From assembly GCF_900129565.1 (NCBI RefSeq), contig NZ_FQWD01000002.1, positions 477,428-541,427 of the forward strand: 64,000 nucleotides of DNA, written 5' to 3'. The notes below the pieces were generated by a model that had not been told where the DNA came from, ran no database searches, and worked only from the letters and a program-made list of their open reading frames with translations. The DNA comes from Marisediminitalea aggregata (GTDB lineage: Bacteria > Pseudomonadota > Gammaproteobacteria > Enterobacterales > Alteromonadaceae). Positions 8,239-17,142 of the stretch are shown here, piece after piece. Within the stretch, counting starts at the first letter, position 1; each line of letters starts with the position of its first letter. A program made the position numbers and the translations under genes.

Positions 8239-9276
8239 TTACGCGGGCACACGCTCATAGTGAGCGCGTTTTTTCTGATACATACGCTGATCCGCCATTT
8301 CAATGAGTGGTTCTATTTGCTGGGCATCGTCAGGGTAAACAGCGCTGCCTACTGAGGCACTTAAACGAATATTCTGGCCTTTACATTCATGCGGCCTGAC
8401 TAATGCGCCTTGCAGCCGTTGTGTTGCTTTGCTCAATGCATCAGGGGTTTGCAGGTTACTCACTACCACCCCAAATTCATCACCGCCAATGCGAGCGACT
8501 AAATCAGAGGGTCGGAAAGCACTTTGTAAGCGCCTGGCCATTTCGGCCAGTAAGGTATCGCCTGCGCGGTGTCCCAATTCGTCATTAACGCGTTTTAATC
8601 CGTTCATATCAATAATCATGACGCCAAAACGATGCGCGTATTTGCAGTCGCTGACCTGCACTTCCCTGCGTAATCGCTCCATAAATGCGGAACGATTCTT
8701 TAGTTCTGTGAGGCTGTCGTGAGTGGCCTGGTGCACCAGATTGTCGGGCACATAACGATGGCAAAAATACAAAGACGCAGCTACTTGCTCAGACACCAAT
8801 CGCAGTATCGCCGCGTGCTCAGTAGTAAAATGCTGCTTGCGACAGGACAAGACTTTCAGTACGCCGACCATATCGTTGGAATGTGCCAGCGGAATCAACA
8901 GCATCGACTCAATACCTTGGGCTTTACAAGCAGGCTGATTGACCCGCGGGTCTGAATCGACATCATTACACAGCTGCAGTTCGCCGGTTTGAATACTGTA
9001 CCCGGACAGGCTTTCGTGAATAGGCAGACGTAAACCAGAGTGCGCATTCGCAATGCCGCTCGTTGCGCGGTACACCATGCAATCACCTTCGCGCAGTTCA
9101 ATTGCCGCGCCATCGCATTGAATAAGTTCACAACAATATTCTACAACCAGTTGCATTACCGACGACAAGTCCATGCCGACTTTAGCAATAGCGGTTTGCA
9201 TATCAATAATTTGCTTGAGTTTATTGCTGCGATCCTGCCAGGACGGCCCGATCGTGTGCCAGGAAGCTTGATTCAT
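8239..9276 (-). CDS. GAF-GGDEF diguanylate cyclase
   Basis: The 345-residue soluble protein has an N-terminal GAF domain (about 25-170) and a C-terminal GGDEF domain (about 180-345). The active-site motif is an intact GGDEF at 264-268 in ARIGGDEFGVVV, and the inhibitory I-site RxxD is present at R255-D258, exactly five residues upstream. It should make c-di-GMP from two GTP with product inhibition, controlled by a small ligand or redox signal through GAF. No membrane segment or signal peptide. It is a single gene; with the HD-GYP protein at the other end of the window it shows active c-di-GMP signalling. Confidence 0.92.
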   Translation of the reverse strand: MNQASWHTIGPSWQDRSNKLKQIIDMQTAIAKVGMDLSSVMQLVVEYCCELIQCDGAAIELREGDCMVYRATSGIANAHSGLRLPIHESLSGYSIQTGELQLCNDVDSDPRVNQPACKAQGIESMLLIPLAHSNDMVGVLKVLSCRKQHFTTEHAAILRLVSEQVAASLYFCHRYVPDNLVHQATHDSLTELKNRSAFMERLRREVQVSDCKYAHRFGVMIIDMNGLKRVNDELGHRAGDTLLAEMARRLQSAFRPSDLVARIGGDEFGVVVSNLQTPDALSKATQRLQGALVRPHECKGQNIRLSASVGSAVYPDDAQQIEPLIEMADQRMYQKKRAHYERVPA

Positions 9277-9760
9277 ATGTTTTCGCCCGTATTCACGCGC
9301 TACAACGCTATAAAAGCAACGCTTGTCTATCTAATTATTCTTCTAAAACACCGGCACTGTCTGTGGTATCCCTCTCACTGCGGCGTAACTGTCGTTTATA
9401 TCATGGTGTTAACCGTTGCCTTTTATACTCCACTTTGAATAATTTTTAAACTACAACAGTCTATTTTTTAGACAAAAAGTTTTATAACTTCTTTTTCGCT
9501 GCCTCTCCTGATCATTTAACGCCACAGCTCGATTCGCCACTGGGCAAATTTACAATAGTTGAAACAGTAAACACGACGAATGCCCTTCATATTGAAAAAA
9601 ATGCTTTACCGCTGTATGAAAAACAATCGTTCGAACGAGATAAAAGTGTAACTCACTTTCAAATGGTATACTGTATGACATGGTGTTGAACGTACAAATT
9701 CGTACAGTCGCCGATAACAAAAAAGATAATAGACAAACTCTCCTTAGGAGTAATTTATAG
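9277..9760. other. Gene-free region upstream of GntR-family gene
   Basis: No convincing coding frame in 484 bp. The distal part is AT-rich. Near the GntR gene there is a TATACT box at 9668-9673, a GTAC-N6-GTAC inverted arrangement (9692-9705) that could be a GntR operator, and an AGGAGT ribosome site about 11 nt before the start at 9761. A plus-strand frame through 9040-9438 is a shadow of the GGDEF gene and not credible. Confidence 0.5.
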
Positions 9761-10405
9761 ATGTCAATTGTGGTTAAAACCCTGTCGGAACAAGCTTACG
9801 AAATTATTCGTGAGCGTATCCTCGCCAACGATATGTTTCCGGCAAAACCCATTCGTCAGGACGCACTCTCTCAGGACTTAGGAGTGAGTAAAATACCGCT
9901 GCGTGAAGCCCTTACACGTTTGGAGCAAGACGGACTACTGATTTCGCACCCAAACCGAGGCTTTATCGTTCGCCCGATTAGCCTGGCTGAAGCCGAAGAC
10001 GTATTTCAATTACGTCAAACGCTGGAGCCCGAGGCCGCCGCTCAGGGTTGTAAAAAAGCAACCGAACAGGACAAGCAAAAAGTAGAGGAAATCTACAAGC
10101 GCCTGCAGAGTATGGCATACGAAATATCCCCCGCAGCCGTTACCGTAAACCGTGAATTTCACCTTGCATTAACCGCACCGGCCAATCGAAAGATTACCCA
10201 GGAGTTATTGACCAAGGTGCATTTGCTGTCAGAGCGCTATGTTCGCAGGCACCTTGAGCCACCTGATCGCGAAGCCGATGCGTATCGCGAGCACCAGGAA
10301 ATCTTTGATGCCTGGATGAACAAAGACGCCAAAAGGGTGAAAAAGCTGCTCAAAGAGCACACGCAAAGTACCCTGGAAGACCTCCGCGGCGAACTTTTCG
10401 AATAA
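9761..10405 (+). CDS. GntR-family regulator, FCD (FadR/VanR) subfamily
   Basis: The 214-residue product has an N-terminal winged helix (IIRERILANDMFPAKPIRQDALSQDLGVSKIPLREALTRLEQDGLL, about 15-62) followed by an all-helical FCD ligand domain (about 78-205) with metal-ligand-type Asp/His positions such as NREFHLALTAPANRK and YREHQEIFDAW. Such regulators sense small carboxylates. A ribosome site AGGAGT precedes it and a strong terminator follows, so it is monocistronic. No obvious target operon is adjacent, which is unusual for this subfamily; its regulon is elsewhere or includes only itself. Confidence 0.9.
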   Translation: MSIVVKTLSEQAYEIIRERILANDMFPAKPIRQDALSQDLGVSKIPLREALTRLEQDGLLISHPNRGFIVRPISLAEAEDVFQLRQTLEPEAAAQGCKKATEQDKQKVEEIYKRLQSMAYEISPAAVTVNREFHLALTAPANRKITQELLTKVHLLSERYVRRHLEPPDREADAYREHQEIFDAWMNKDAKRVKKLLKEHTQSTLEDLRGELFE

Positions 10406-10410
10406 CAAAC

Positions 10411-10450
10411 AAATCCCGTTTCAGGTTGCCGCCTCAAACGGGATTTTTAT
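10411..10450 (+). terminator. Rho-independent terminator of the GntR-family gene
   Basis: AAATCCCGTTT at 10411-10421 pairs with AAACGGGATTT at 10436-10446 (14-nt loop), followed by TTAT. It begins 5 bp after the stop codon. Confidence 0.85.
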
Positions 10451-10583
10451 TTACTCTGCCATATATACATACAAAGCAGGTCTCGCCCTCCACCAGATAT
10501 TTTAGGGGGTTGATCCTATCCGCAGCTTGTTAACACAACAATTTTGTATACTCTGGAACAGATAACAACAACAGAGACGCTCC

Positions 10584-12287
10584 ATGGTTTATACCCGTAT
10601 CAGACAGTTAACGGCTATCGCCGCCGCTGTCGCAATCACCTCGTTGTCTGCCTGCAGCAGTACAGAATCTTCAGATGTCGTAAAGGCTACCGAGTCTACG
10701 GCCTACAGTTTAAAAAGCGGTGGACAGGTTGCACCGCTACAGCAAGGTCTCACTGTCGAACATGCCGACCTCACCTTTGCGTTCGATTTTGACAACAAAA
10801 TTCTCATGGGTACAACAACCCTGACACTGAAAGGTGAAGGCAGCAGAAGCGCTTTCTCCGTCGATTTAGACAGTGTCTTTACGGTTAATAGCGTTGCGGT
10901 AAATGGCGAATCGCTAGCCGCATCACAATACCGTAACGTGGGTGGCGAGCTACAGATCACGCCTACTTCAGACATAGCCTTGCCGTTAACCGTGACCATT
11001 AGCTACGAGGGGCAACCCCGAATTCCGGTACGCGCCCCTTGGGATGGCGGCGTGATGTGGGAAAAAACACCCGATGGCGCAAACTGGCTGGCAACCGCGG
11101 TGCAAGGAGAAGGTTGTGACCTTTTCTGGCCTTGCATAGACCAGCCACACGGCGAACCCAATCAAACCGATTTACATATTCAGGTGCCCAAGCCTCTGGT
11201 CGCGGCCAGCAATGGCGTACTGGTTGATGTAACCGACAATGGCGACACGCGCACGTATCACTGGCAAACTCGCTCAGCCCACAACACCTACGGTATCGCA
11301 CTGAATATTGCACCGTTTGAAAAGCTCGAAACCACCTATTCAAGCATCTATGGCAACACTTACCCCATAGTGTACTACCACCTCCCGGGCAACGAACAAC
11401 AAGCAAAAGTACTGTTCGACGAAATCCCCACCATGCTGACGTTTTTCGAGCGCATGATTGGGCCGTACCCGTTTGGCAATGAGAAAGTCGGCGTTGCACA
11501 AACCCCGCATTTGGGTATGGAACACCAAACCATTAATGCCTATGGCAACGAATACAAAAAAGACGAATTCGGTTTCGACTGGCTGCTACAACACGAATTT
11601 GCCCATGAATATTTTGGCAACCAGGTGACTAACGACAACTGGGATCACATGTGGATCCACGAAGGACTCGGCAGCTACATGCAACCTTTGTTTGCTCAGT
11701 ATTTGTCGGGTGATGTTGCCTACATGACTTACCTGAACAATCAGCGTAAAGGGCTCATTAATACCCACCCCATCGTGTCTAACAAACTCATGGAAGTGGA
11801 ACAGGTTTACGAGCGCGGTGTCGGCCCGGCACTGGATATTTACTACAAAGGCTCCTGGATCATGCATACCCTGCGAAACCTGATTGGCGACGACGCCTTT
11901 TTCAGCGCAGTGCGCGAGCTTGTTTATGGCACTGACCAGCCCAAACCCGGTAACTTCACCACTATTTACCGCAATACCCAGGACTTCATCGAGATAGTTA
12001 ATCGACGTACCGGCAAGGATTTAAGCTGGTTTTTCGACGTGTATTTGTATCAGCCCAAGCTGCCGAAACTGGTTGAAACACGCACCGAAGACAGTGTGAC
12101 TTTTAGATGGAATACTCCGCAAAACTTACCCTTCCCAATGCCTCTTGAGGTATCGGTGAATGGCGAAGTACAAGTGCTGGATATCACGTCGCCGAACACC
12201 ATAACCGTTACCCCCTTCGATGTAGTGATTGCCGATCCCAATAGCAAAGTGCTCCGATACGAAGCGCGATACGACAACAAACAATAA
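10584..12287 (+). CDS. M1-family metallopeptidase, lipoprotein
   Basis: The 567-residue protein has a lipoprotein signal peptide ending in LSAC (Cys24), then an M1 N-terminal beta domain (about 50-250) and a thermolysin-like catalytic domain. The zinc site is HEFAH (His337, Glu338, His341) with the third ligand Glu360 in HEGLGSY, the canonical HExxH-x18-E spacing. The exopeptidase motif normally GxMEN reads GMEHQTINAYG, so the N-terminus-recognition loop is altered; this occurs in bacterial M1 peptidases near the leukotriene-A4-hydrolase-like group. It probably acts in the periplasm or at the outer membrane on peptides. It is shorter than classic PepN because the C-terminal helical domain is missing. 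Confidence 0.9.
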   Translation: MVYTRIRQLTAIAAAVAITSLSACSSTESSDVVKATESTAYSLKSGGQVAPLQQGLTVEHADLTFAFDFDNKILMGTTTLTLKGEGSRSAFSVDLDSVFTVNSVAVNGESLAASQYRNVGGELQITPTSDIALPLTVTISYEGQPRIPVRAPWDGGVMWEKTPDGANWLATAVQGEGCDLFWPCIDQPHGEPNQTDLHIQVPKPLVAASNGVLVDVTDNGDTRTYHWQTRSAHNTYGIALNIAPFEKLETTYSSIYGNTYPIVYYHLPGNEQQAKVLFDEIPTMLTFFERMIGPYPFGNEKVGVAQTPHLGMEHQTINAYGNEYKKDEFGFDWLLQHEFAHEYFGNQVTNDNWDHMWIHEGLGSYMQPLFAQYLSGDVAYMTYLNNQRKGLINTHPIVSNKLMEVEQVYERGVGPALDIYYKGSWIMHTLRNLIGDDAFFSAVRELVYGTDQPKPGNFTTIYRNTQDFIEIVNRRTGKDLSWFFDVYLYQPKLPKLVETRTEDSVTFRWNTPQNLPFPMPLEVSVNGEVQVLDITSPNTITVTPFDVVIADPNSKVLRYEARYDNKQ

Positions 12288-12303
12288 ACTTGTGTAATCT
12301 AAC

Positions 12304-12374
12304 TTTGGGCCACTTCGCACCTGACAGTTTGAGTCAGGTGCGAATAACCGCAAAATTCGGTCGTTTGGCCCAAA
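12304..12374. other. Nested inverted repeats between peptidase and ridA genes
   Basis: An inner perfect 12-bp stem (12314-12325 with 12333-12344, 7-nt loop) is enclosed by a second inverted repeat TTTGGGCCA (12304-12312) and TGGCCCAAA (12366-12374). The inner stem may terminate or stabilise the peptidase transcript, but no T run follows. It is not a member of the REP family found elsewhere here. Confidence 0.45.
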
Positions 12375-12500
12375 TTGCCCGGTATAAACTTGTTGTTTAG
12401 CACACCCTGAGCAAACATAGTAATAACAGGTGGTGTACTTGTCTCTAGCGCAACGTACCCGCACTAAAAACAGAAAAAAATATAACGACAGGAGTACAAG

Positions 12501-12938
12501 GTGAACTTCGTTAAGTTAACCCTGATGTGTTTAATTATGAGCCTCAGCGCGACCGCGACTGCAGGTTTAAAACGCTACCCGCACCCCAATCCAGATATGC
12601 CATTTTCACTCGCCACACAAGTCGACAACATTGTGTATTTGTCTGGCCAAATCGCCGCAGATGAACACGGACAGCTCGCCGACAATATCACCGAGCAATC
12701 TCACCAGGTTATGAAAAATATCAAGTCCGCACTTAACAGTATCGGCCTGGATATGGAAGATATCTTCAAGTGTACGGTGATGATAGACGACATCGCCCAA
12801 TGGCCTGATTTCAATAAAGTCTATGTGCAGTACTTTTCCAAAGGTGCCCTACCCGCCCGCAGCGCGTTCGGTGTCGACGGCCTCGCCATGGGCTCCATGC
12901 TCGAAGTAGAGTGCATGGCACACAAACGCCGTATGTAA
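12501..12938 (+). CDS. Secreted RidA-family (YjgF/UK114) protein
   Basis: The gene starts with GTG at 12501, preceded by CAGGAGT. The 145-residue product has a cleavable signal peptide (about 1-21, ending ATATAG) and then a complete RidA fold: VYLSGQIAADEHGQ, DIFKCTVMIDDIAQWPDFNKVY, and the PARSAFGV segment with the Arg used by active enamine/imine deaminases, ending LEVECMA. Cytoplasmic RidA removes reactive 2-aminoacrylate; an exported copy is a distinct periplasmic branch whose substrate is not established. It is a single gene after a structured intergenic region. Confidence 0.88.
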   Translation: MNFVKLTLMCLIMSLSATATAGLKRYPHPNPDMPFSLATQVDNIVYLSGQIAADEHGQLADNITEQSHQVMKNIKSALNSIGLDMEDIFKCTVMIDDIAQWPDFNKVYVQYFSKGALPARSAFGVDGLAMGSMLEVECMAHKRRM

Positions 12939-12975
12939 AACATCATCCCGGCCCAGAGGTGGCAGATAAATCAAC

Positions 12976-13334
12976 CGTCATCCCGGGCTTGTCCCGGGAA
13001 CTAATAAAAAGGCCGCGATCTAAAAACAACCACCTTCTGCACTTCGATTTCTAAGATCCCGGATATCGCTGGGGCGATTCCGGGACGACGGATGGGGATA
13101 TACGCTGCGCGATTCCGGGACGACGGAAAGGAACAAGCGCTTCGCTTTTTTCGCTACAACAGTTACTGGATAAAAGAAACGTCATCCCGGACTTGTTCCG
13201 GGACCTTCCGGACTTGTTCCGGGACCTTGGCTTGTCCCGGGAACTAATAAAAAGGCCGCGATCTATAAACCCCCACCTTTTGCACTTCGATTTCTAAGAT
13301 CCCGGATATCGCTGGGGCGATTCCGGGACGACGG
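12976..13334. repeat. REPIN-like palindrome cluster A (two composite units)
   Basis: Two composite units (about 12976-13091 and 13180-13334) each begin with CGTCATCCCGG and end with CCGGGACGACGG, that is, with imperfect inverted ends. Between them lie a first palindrome of the CCCGGG-CTTGT-CCCGGGA type, an AAAAAGGCCGCGATCT spacer, and a second palindrome around ATCCCGGATATCGC. Between the units there is an extra partial GATTCCGGGACGACGG copy. No coding frame in this 456-bp gap is credible. Confidence 0.85.
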
Positions 13335-13394
13335 ATAGTAGATAAAAATCCGAAAGTACCACATGCAATCAATTACATGTAAACTACACGCACT

Positions 13395-13994
13395 ATGTCA
13401 TACCCCGTTCCAGATACACCACTAGAAGTACTCTTCGAAGTTAAAAAGAGTAAATTTTTTGCGTTTGCCGCCTGCACACCAGATCGCGAAACCGCGATGC
13501 AGTATCTGGCAGCAAAACGTGCAGAATACCCCGATGCCCGCCACCATTGCTGGGCGTATCTACTGGGGAATCCGCATTCTCCCACCAGTGCAGCAATGTC
13601 TGACGACGGCGAGCCCAGCGGCACTGCCGGTAAACCAATACTGAATGTGTTACAACACAAGGGCGTGGGTGATATCACTATCATCGTGACCCGCTATTTC
13701 GGCGGTATAAAACTTGGCGCAGGCGGTTTAGTGCGCGCTTATTCTTCTGCCGCGCAACAAGTAATGGAAAACCTATCGCTTAAGGAACAAGTAACACTGA
13801 GTAAGTTACTGGTTAAAGCAGACTTTAGACACGAGCAGTTCGTGCGACATATCGTCACCGAGCAACAGGGCATTGTCGAAGAATGTGACTATGCAGAGCA
13901 GGTCTCCATGCAAATTGCACTACCTGCACCGGCCATTGAAACCCTCACGCAGCTTTGTGTAAGTCAGGGTATTCAGGTAATTCAGCCGGACTAG
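13395..13994 (+). CDS. yigZ: YigZ/IMPACT-family protein
   Basis: The 199-residue product matches the YigZ family over its full length: an N-terminal UPF0029/IMPACT domain with VKKSKFFAFAA, ARHHCWAYLLG, SDDGEPSGTAGKPIL and TRYFGGIKLGAGGLVRAYSSAA, and a small C-terminal DUF1949-type domain (about 135-195). The SDDGEPSGTAG and YFGGIKLGxGGL motifs are diagnostic. Function in bacteria is not settled; IMPACT homologues relate to translation and Gcn2 regulation. It ends directly against the stop of the convergent phosphatase gene with no intervening base. Confidence 0.92.
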   Translation: MSYPVPDTPLEVLFEVKKSKFFAFAACTPDRETAMQYLAAKRAEYPDARHHCWAYLLGNPHSPTSAAMSDDGEPSGTAGKPILNVLQHKGVGDITIIVTRYFGGIKLGAGGLVRAYSSAAQQVMENLSLKEQVTLSKLLVKADFRHEQFVRHIVTEQQGIVEECDYAEQVSMQIALPAPAIETLTQLCVSQGIQVIQPD

Positions 13995-14462
13995 CTACAC
14001 AATAGCTGCCGCTTGCTGCAGTTCGCGTCTCGACAACAGATTAGCCTTCTCTCCACCAAAGCTGTGTACAATGGCGTAAGCGCTACTGGCGGGAATTTTA
14101 AGGTGAATACACAGAGCAAAAAGAAATAAACGACACCGCTCGCAGGCACCATCGCAATGTAAATATACCCGCCCACCTTCATTCAGCGTTTGTGACACCT
14201 CCAGCAAATACTGCTGTAAAAAGGCTTTTTCCGTTTCGTTTTGTACAAAGATATCCGACACATTAAACGGCAGCCACAACCAATGCATACCGGCACTTTC
14301 AACGTCGGTTTTTAACTCAGGTTTATTTTCTTCAGAGGTTTGGATAGTGGCAATATGTGTGATGCCCTGCTTTTTTAAGGCATGCATATATTCAGCTGTG
14401 GGCCTGGCTCCAAGGGTGATTTTTCCTGCCCCTACAGCAAACCAGTTTAGTGTTGTGGTCAT
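13995..14462 (-). CDS. Dual-specificity/protein tyrosine phosphatase-like protein
   Basis: The 155-residue product has the general layout of a small dual-specificity phosphatase fold: ITHIATIQTSEE strand, GMHWLWLPFNVSD, and the catalytic loop VYLHCDGACERCR, in which the C-x5-R signature is intact (Cys103, Arg109). An Asp in NVSDIF (Asp70) could be the general acid. Substrate unknown; family members dephosphorylate proteins, phosphoinositides or nucleotides. It is 22 bp downstream of the hemolysin III-type gene on the same strand and probably co-transcribed. Confidence 0.75.
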   Translation of the reverse strand: MTTTLNWFAVGAGKITLGARPTAEYMHALKKQGITHIATIQTSEENKPELKTDVESAGMHWLWLPFNVSDIFVQNETEKAFLQQYLLEVSQTLNEGGRVYLHCDGACERCRLFLFALCIHLKIPASSAYAIVHSFGGEKANLLSRRELQQAAAIV

Positions 14463-14484
14463 AGTTACCAGTTAGGTAATGGCT

Positions 14485-15120
14485 CTACACCACATAATAG
14501 TAAATTGAGAAGTAATGGCAACTACAGCCGCCAATAACAAACAAATGCCAAATGGCGTGTGTAAACTTTTTTGACTTAGCAATGTAAAACAACACACCTA
14601 CGCTAAAGCACAGTCCACCAGCCACAATCAGCCACAAACCGGAACCGGGTAACGCCTGATACAGCGGATAAATCAGCGCCAACGCTATCCAGCCCATTAC
14701 CAGATACGTCATCACAGACACTTTGGGGAACCGGTGTTTGGCAATCAACTTGAACGCGACGCCGGCCAGCGCCAACATCCATATTCCCGCTGTAGCGGCA
14801 ATACCGAGAGTGCCCCCTATGGCGACTAGGGTGAGCGGTGTATACGTACCCGCAATCAGTAAATAAATGGCACTGTGGTCAAACAGCTTTAACACACCTT
14901 TGGTCTGCTGATGTGTTACTGCGTGATAAATAGTAGAGGCTAAAAACATGAATATCAGCGTGCCGCCATAGATCGCCGATGCGGTTATACTCACAGACGA
15001 TTCTGCACGTAACAGCATGAATACTAAGCCGACAATAGCCGCCACGAATCCCAGCCCGTGACTAATGCTGTTCATCCATTCTTCCATTGCTGAATATGCG
15101 CGGTGTTTAAGCGTAGACAT
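14485..15120 (-). CDS. Hemolysin III (YqfA/PAQR)-family membrane protein
   Basis: ATG at 15120 is preferred: GGAG lies 5 nt before it, while the longer frame adds 16 residues without a ribosome site. The 211-residue protein has seven hydrophobic segments and the family markers EEWMNSISHGLG, FLASTIYHAVT, LFDHSAIYLLIAGTYTPL and, near the end, HAIWHLFVIGG. The conserved Ser/His/Asp residues (STIYH, FDHSAIY, HAIWH) are those of the metal-binding site of PAQR/CREST proteins. Role in bacteria is unclear; often annotated as hemolysin without proof. Inner membrane. Confidence 0.9.
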   Translation of the reverse strand: MSTLKHRAYSAMEEWMNSISHGLGFVAAIVGLVFMLLRAESSVSITASAIYGGTLIFMFLASTIYHAVTHQQTKGVLKLFDHSAIYLLIAGTYTPLTLVAIGGTLGIAATAGIWMLALAGVAFKLIAKHRFPKVSVMTYLVMGWIALALIYPLYQALPGSGLWLIVAGGLCFSVGVLFYIAKSKKFTHAIWHLFVIGGCSCHYFSIYYYVV

Positions 15121-15315
15121 AACTGCTCCGACCATTGAATAAGTACAGTGTAATAATTCAGCGTACACTTGTACACCGTAACTATTGCAGTTTCATTTCA
15201 AAAACACTTTTAGTATTGAAATATATGGAAATTTTTTATGTTTTAGTTCCCGGATTGAAAGGATGGGGATAAATGCTTAGAGCTTTCAACAACCGCAGAC
15301 GTTGGATAAAAGAAA

Positions 15316-16090
15316 CGTCATCCCGGGCTTGTTCCGGGACCTTCGGTTGCATGGATACATCCTTTCCACGTCATCCCGGACTTGTTCCGGGACCTACTCA
15401 AAAAGGCCGAGATTTAAAAACAACACACCTTCAGCACTTCGATTTCTAAGATCCCGGATATCGCTGGGGCGATTCCGGGACGACGGATGATGGATCAAAG
15501 AAACGTCATCCCGGGCTTGTCCCGGGACCTTTGGTTGCATGGATACATCCTTTCCTCGTCATCCCGGACTTGTTCCGGGACCTTAGCTTGTTCCGGGACC
15601 TTAGCTTGTTCCGGGACCTTAGCTTGTCCCGGGACCTTCGGTTGCATGGATACATCCTTTCCACGTCATCCCGGACTTGTTCCGGGACCTACTCAAAAAG
15701 GCCGCGTTCTAAAAACAACACACCTTCATCACTTTGATTTCTAAGATCCCGGATATCGCTGGGGCGATTCCGGGACGACGGATGGGGATATACGCTTCGC
15801 GATTCCGGGACGACAGATGATGGATCAAAGAAACGTCATCCCGGACTTGTTCCGGGACCTTAGCTTGTTCCGGGACCTTGGGTTGCCCCGGGACCTAAAC
15901 GAAAAGGCCGCGTTCTAAAAACAACACACCTTCATCACTTTGATTTCTAAGATCCCGGATATCGCTGGGGCGATTCCGGGACGACGGATGGGGATATTCG
16001 CTTCGCGATTCCGGGACGACGGGTGCGTGGATACATCCTTTCACCGTCATCCCGGACGTGTTCCGGGACCTTGGCTTGCCCCGGGACCTT
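15316..16090. repeat. REPIN-like palindrome cluster B, includes 18-bp tandem copies
   Basis: The 990-bp gap between the hemolysin III-type gene and ohr is filled by about four composite units (left CGTCATCCCGG palindrome, AAAAAGGCCG spacer, right ATCCCGGATATCGC palindrome, CCGGGACGACGG end). At 15569-15640 the left palindrome is expanded as four 18-bp copies of CTTGTTCCGGGACCTTAG (last two diverged). A GGTTGCATGGATACATCC linker recurs three times. Frames in the region are repeat translations and not genes. Confidence 0.85.
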
Positions 16091-16108
16091 TTCAAAGGCG
16101 GTAACCGC

Positions 16109-16534
16109 TTAAACTACTTCGAAAGTAACTTCAACGTTGCCGCGTGTTGCATTTGAGTAAGGGCACACAACGTGCGCTTTTTCTACTAACGCGTTTTTGT
16201 CTGCGTCTACGTCACCCAAATCAACGGTGAGTTTAACCGCAATGGCGAAACCGGTTGGGATAGGGCCGATACCTACTTCACCCGTTACTTTAATGTCAGC
16301 AGGCAGAGCAACTTTTTCCTGACCCGCTACAAATTTCAGAGCACCAATGAAACACGCAGCATAGCCCGCAGCAAACATCTGCTCAGGGTTTGTGCCTGGA
16401 CCATCGTCGCCGCCTAACCCTTTGGGTACCGATAAACCGGCTTCTAAGCGACCGTCGTCAGACGCAATTTTACCGTCGCGACCACCTGTCGCTGTTGCCA
16501 CACCTGTGTATAACACTTGATCTAACTTATGCAT
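16109..16534 (-). CDS. ohr: Organic hydroperoxide resistance protein Ohr
   Basis: The 141-residue product is a full-length Ohr: TGGRDGKIASDDGRLEAGLSVPKGLGG in the N-terminal half, the peroxidatic Cys61 in GYAACFIGALKF and the resolving Cys124 in HVVCPYSNATRGN. Ohr reduces organic and fatty-acid hydroperoxides using lipoylated-protein electrons in the cytoplasm. It is divergent from a MarR/OhrR regulator with two near-identical operator-like elements between them, the classical Ohr/OhrR arrangement. Confidence 0.95.
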   Translation of the reverse strand: MHKLDQVLYTGVATATGGRDGKIASDDGRLEAGLSVPKGLGGDDGPGTNPEQMFAAGYAACFIGALKFVAGQEKVALPADIKVTGEVGIGPIPTGFAIAVKLTVDLGDVDADKNALVEKAHVVCPYSNATRGNVEVTFEVV

Positions 16535-16592
16535 AACATGCCCTCTTGGTTGTGAAATACGTTGTGCTAATCATCTTTGGCACAACACTTAC

Positions 16593-16654
16593 TTTGTATG
16601 CAAAATAAAATAACAAAGGAGTGATTGCCTTGCAACTATTTTGTATGCAAAATA
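16593..16654. promoter_or_regulatory. Two OhrR operator-like sites between ohr and ohrR
   Basis: TTTGTATGCAAAATA occurs at 16593-16607 and again within TATTTTGTATGCAAAATA at 16637-16654. The second has perfect 7-bp arms (TATTTTG/CAAAATA) around TATG. They are 44 bp apart and lie 59 and 21 bp from the two start codons, fitting repression of both divergent genes by the oxidation-sensing regulator. Confidence 0.75.
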
Positions 16655-16674
16655 TAAGACAGAGGTAGCACAAC

Positions 16675-17142
16675 ATGCATGAACACGATTTACTAAAGCT
16701 GGAGAATCAGCTTTGCCATCGCTTTTACAGCGTATCCAATGCGTTTACGCGCGCTTATCGGCCGTTGCTGAAGTCGCTCGACATCACCTATCCCCAGTAC
16801 CTGGTGATGATGGCGTTGTGGGAGCAAGACAACGTCACCATCTCACAACTGGTTGAAAAGTGCCGTGTTGATGCAGGCGCCCTGACACTGATTTTGCAGA
16901 AGCTGGCACAAAAAGCATTTATTGTTATTAAACCGTCACAGCATGACAAAAGAGTGAAAGAAGTGGCGTTAACGGAAAAAGGCCAAGCGACTAAATCGGA
17001 GGCGTTACAGATCCCCAAACAGTTATTGTGTCAGTTGCAAAACCTGGATGCAGGAGAAATGCACCAACTAAAGGTGCTTATAGACAAACTGTACTGTGAA
17101 CTCGCCACCCCACAAGACAGAGTAGCGGCAAACGACTCATAG
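16675..17142 (+). CDS. ohrR: MarR-family regulator, OhrR type
   Basis: The 155-residue protein has the MarR winged helix (ITYPQYLVMMALWEQDNVTISQLVEKCRVDAGALTLILQKLAQKAFI and DKRVKEVALTEKGQ). A Cys at position 14 in ENQLCHRFYSVSN is the sensing cysteine of OhrR. Oxidation by organic peroxide should release it from the operators that precede it and ohr. Its last 6 bp overlap the convergent CHAT-protein gene. Confidence 0.92.
   Translation: MHEHDLLKLENQLCHRFYSVSNAFTRAYRPLLKSLDITYPQYLVMMALWEQDNVTISQLVEKCRVDAGALTLILQKLAQKAFIVIKPSQHDKRVKEVALTEKGQATKSEALQIPKQLLCQLQNLDAGEMHQLKVLIDKLYCELATPQDRVAANDS

Noticed and set aside
10999..11499. 166-codon minus-strand frame inside the M1 peptidase gene
   Set aside because: It is antisense to a gene with a complete zinc-peptidase motif set and shows no family features or ribosome site.
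15302..15744. Plus-strand frames with repeated GTLACSGT peptides
   Set aside because: They are translations of the 18-bp REP tandem copies. No start signals, and similar frames occur in every repeat cluster.
12976..16090. Regularly repeated short motifs that could suggest CRISPR arrays
   Set aside because: The repeats are palindromic REP units with conserved spacers and variable spacing. Spacer parts are themselves repeated, and no cas gene is present.
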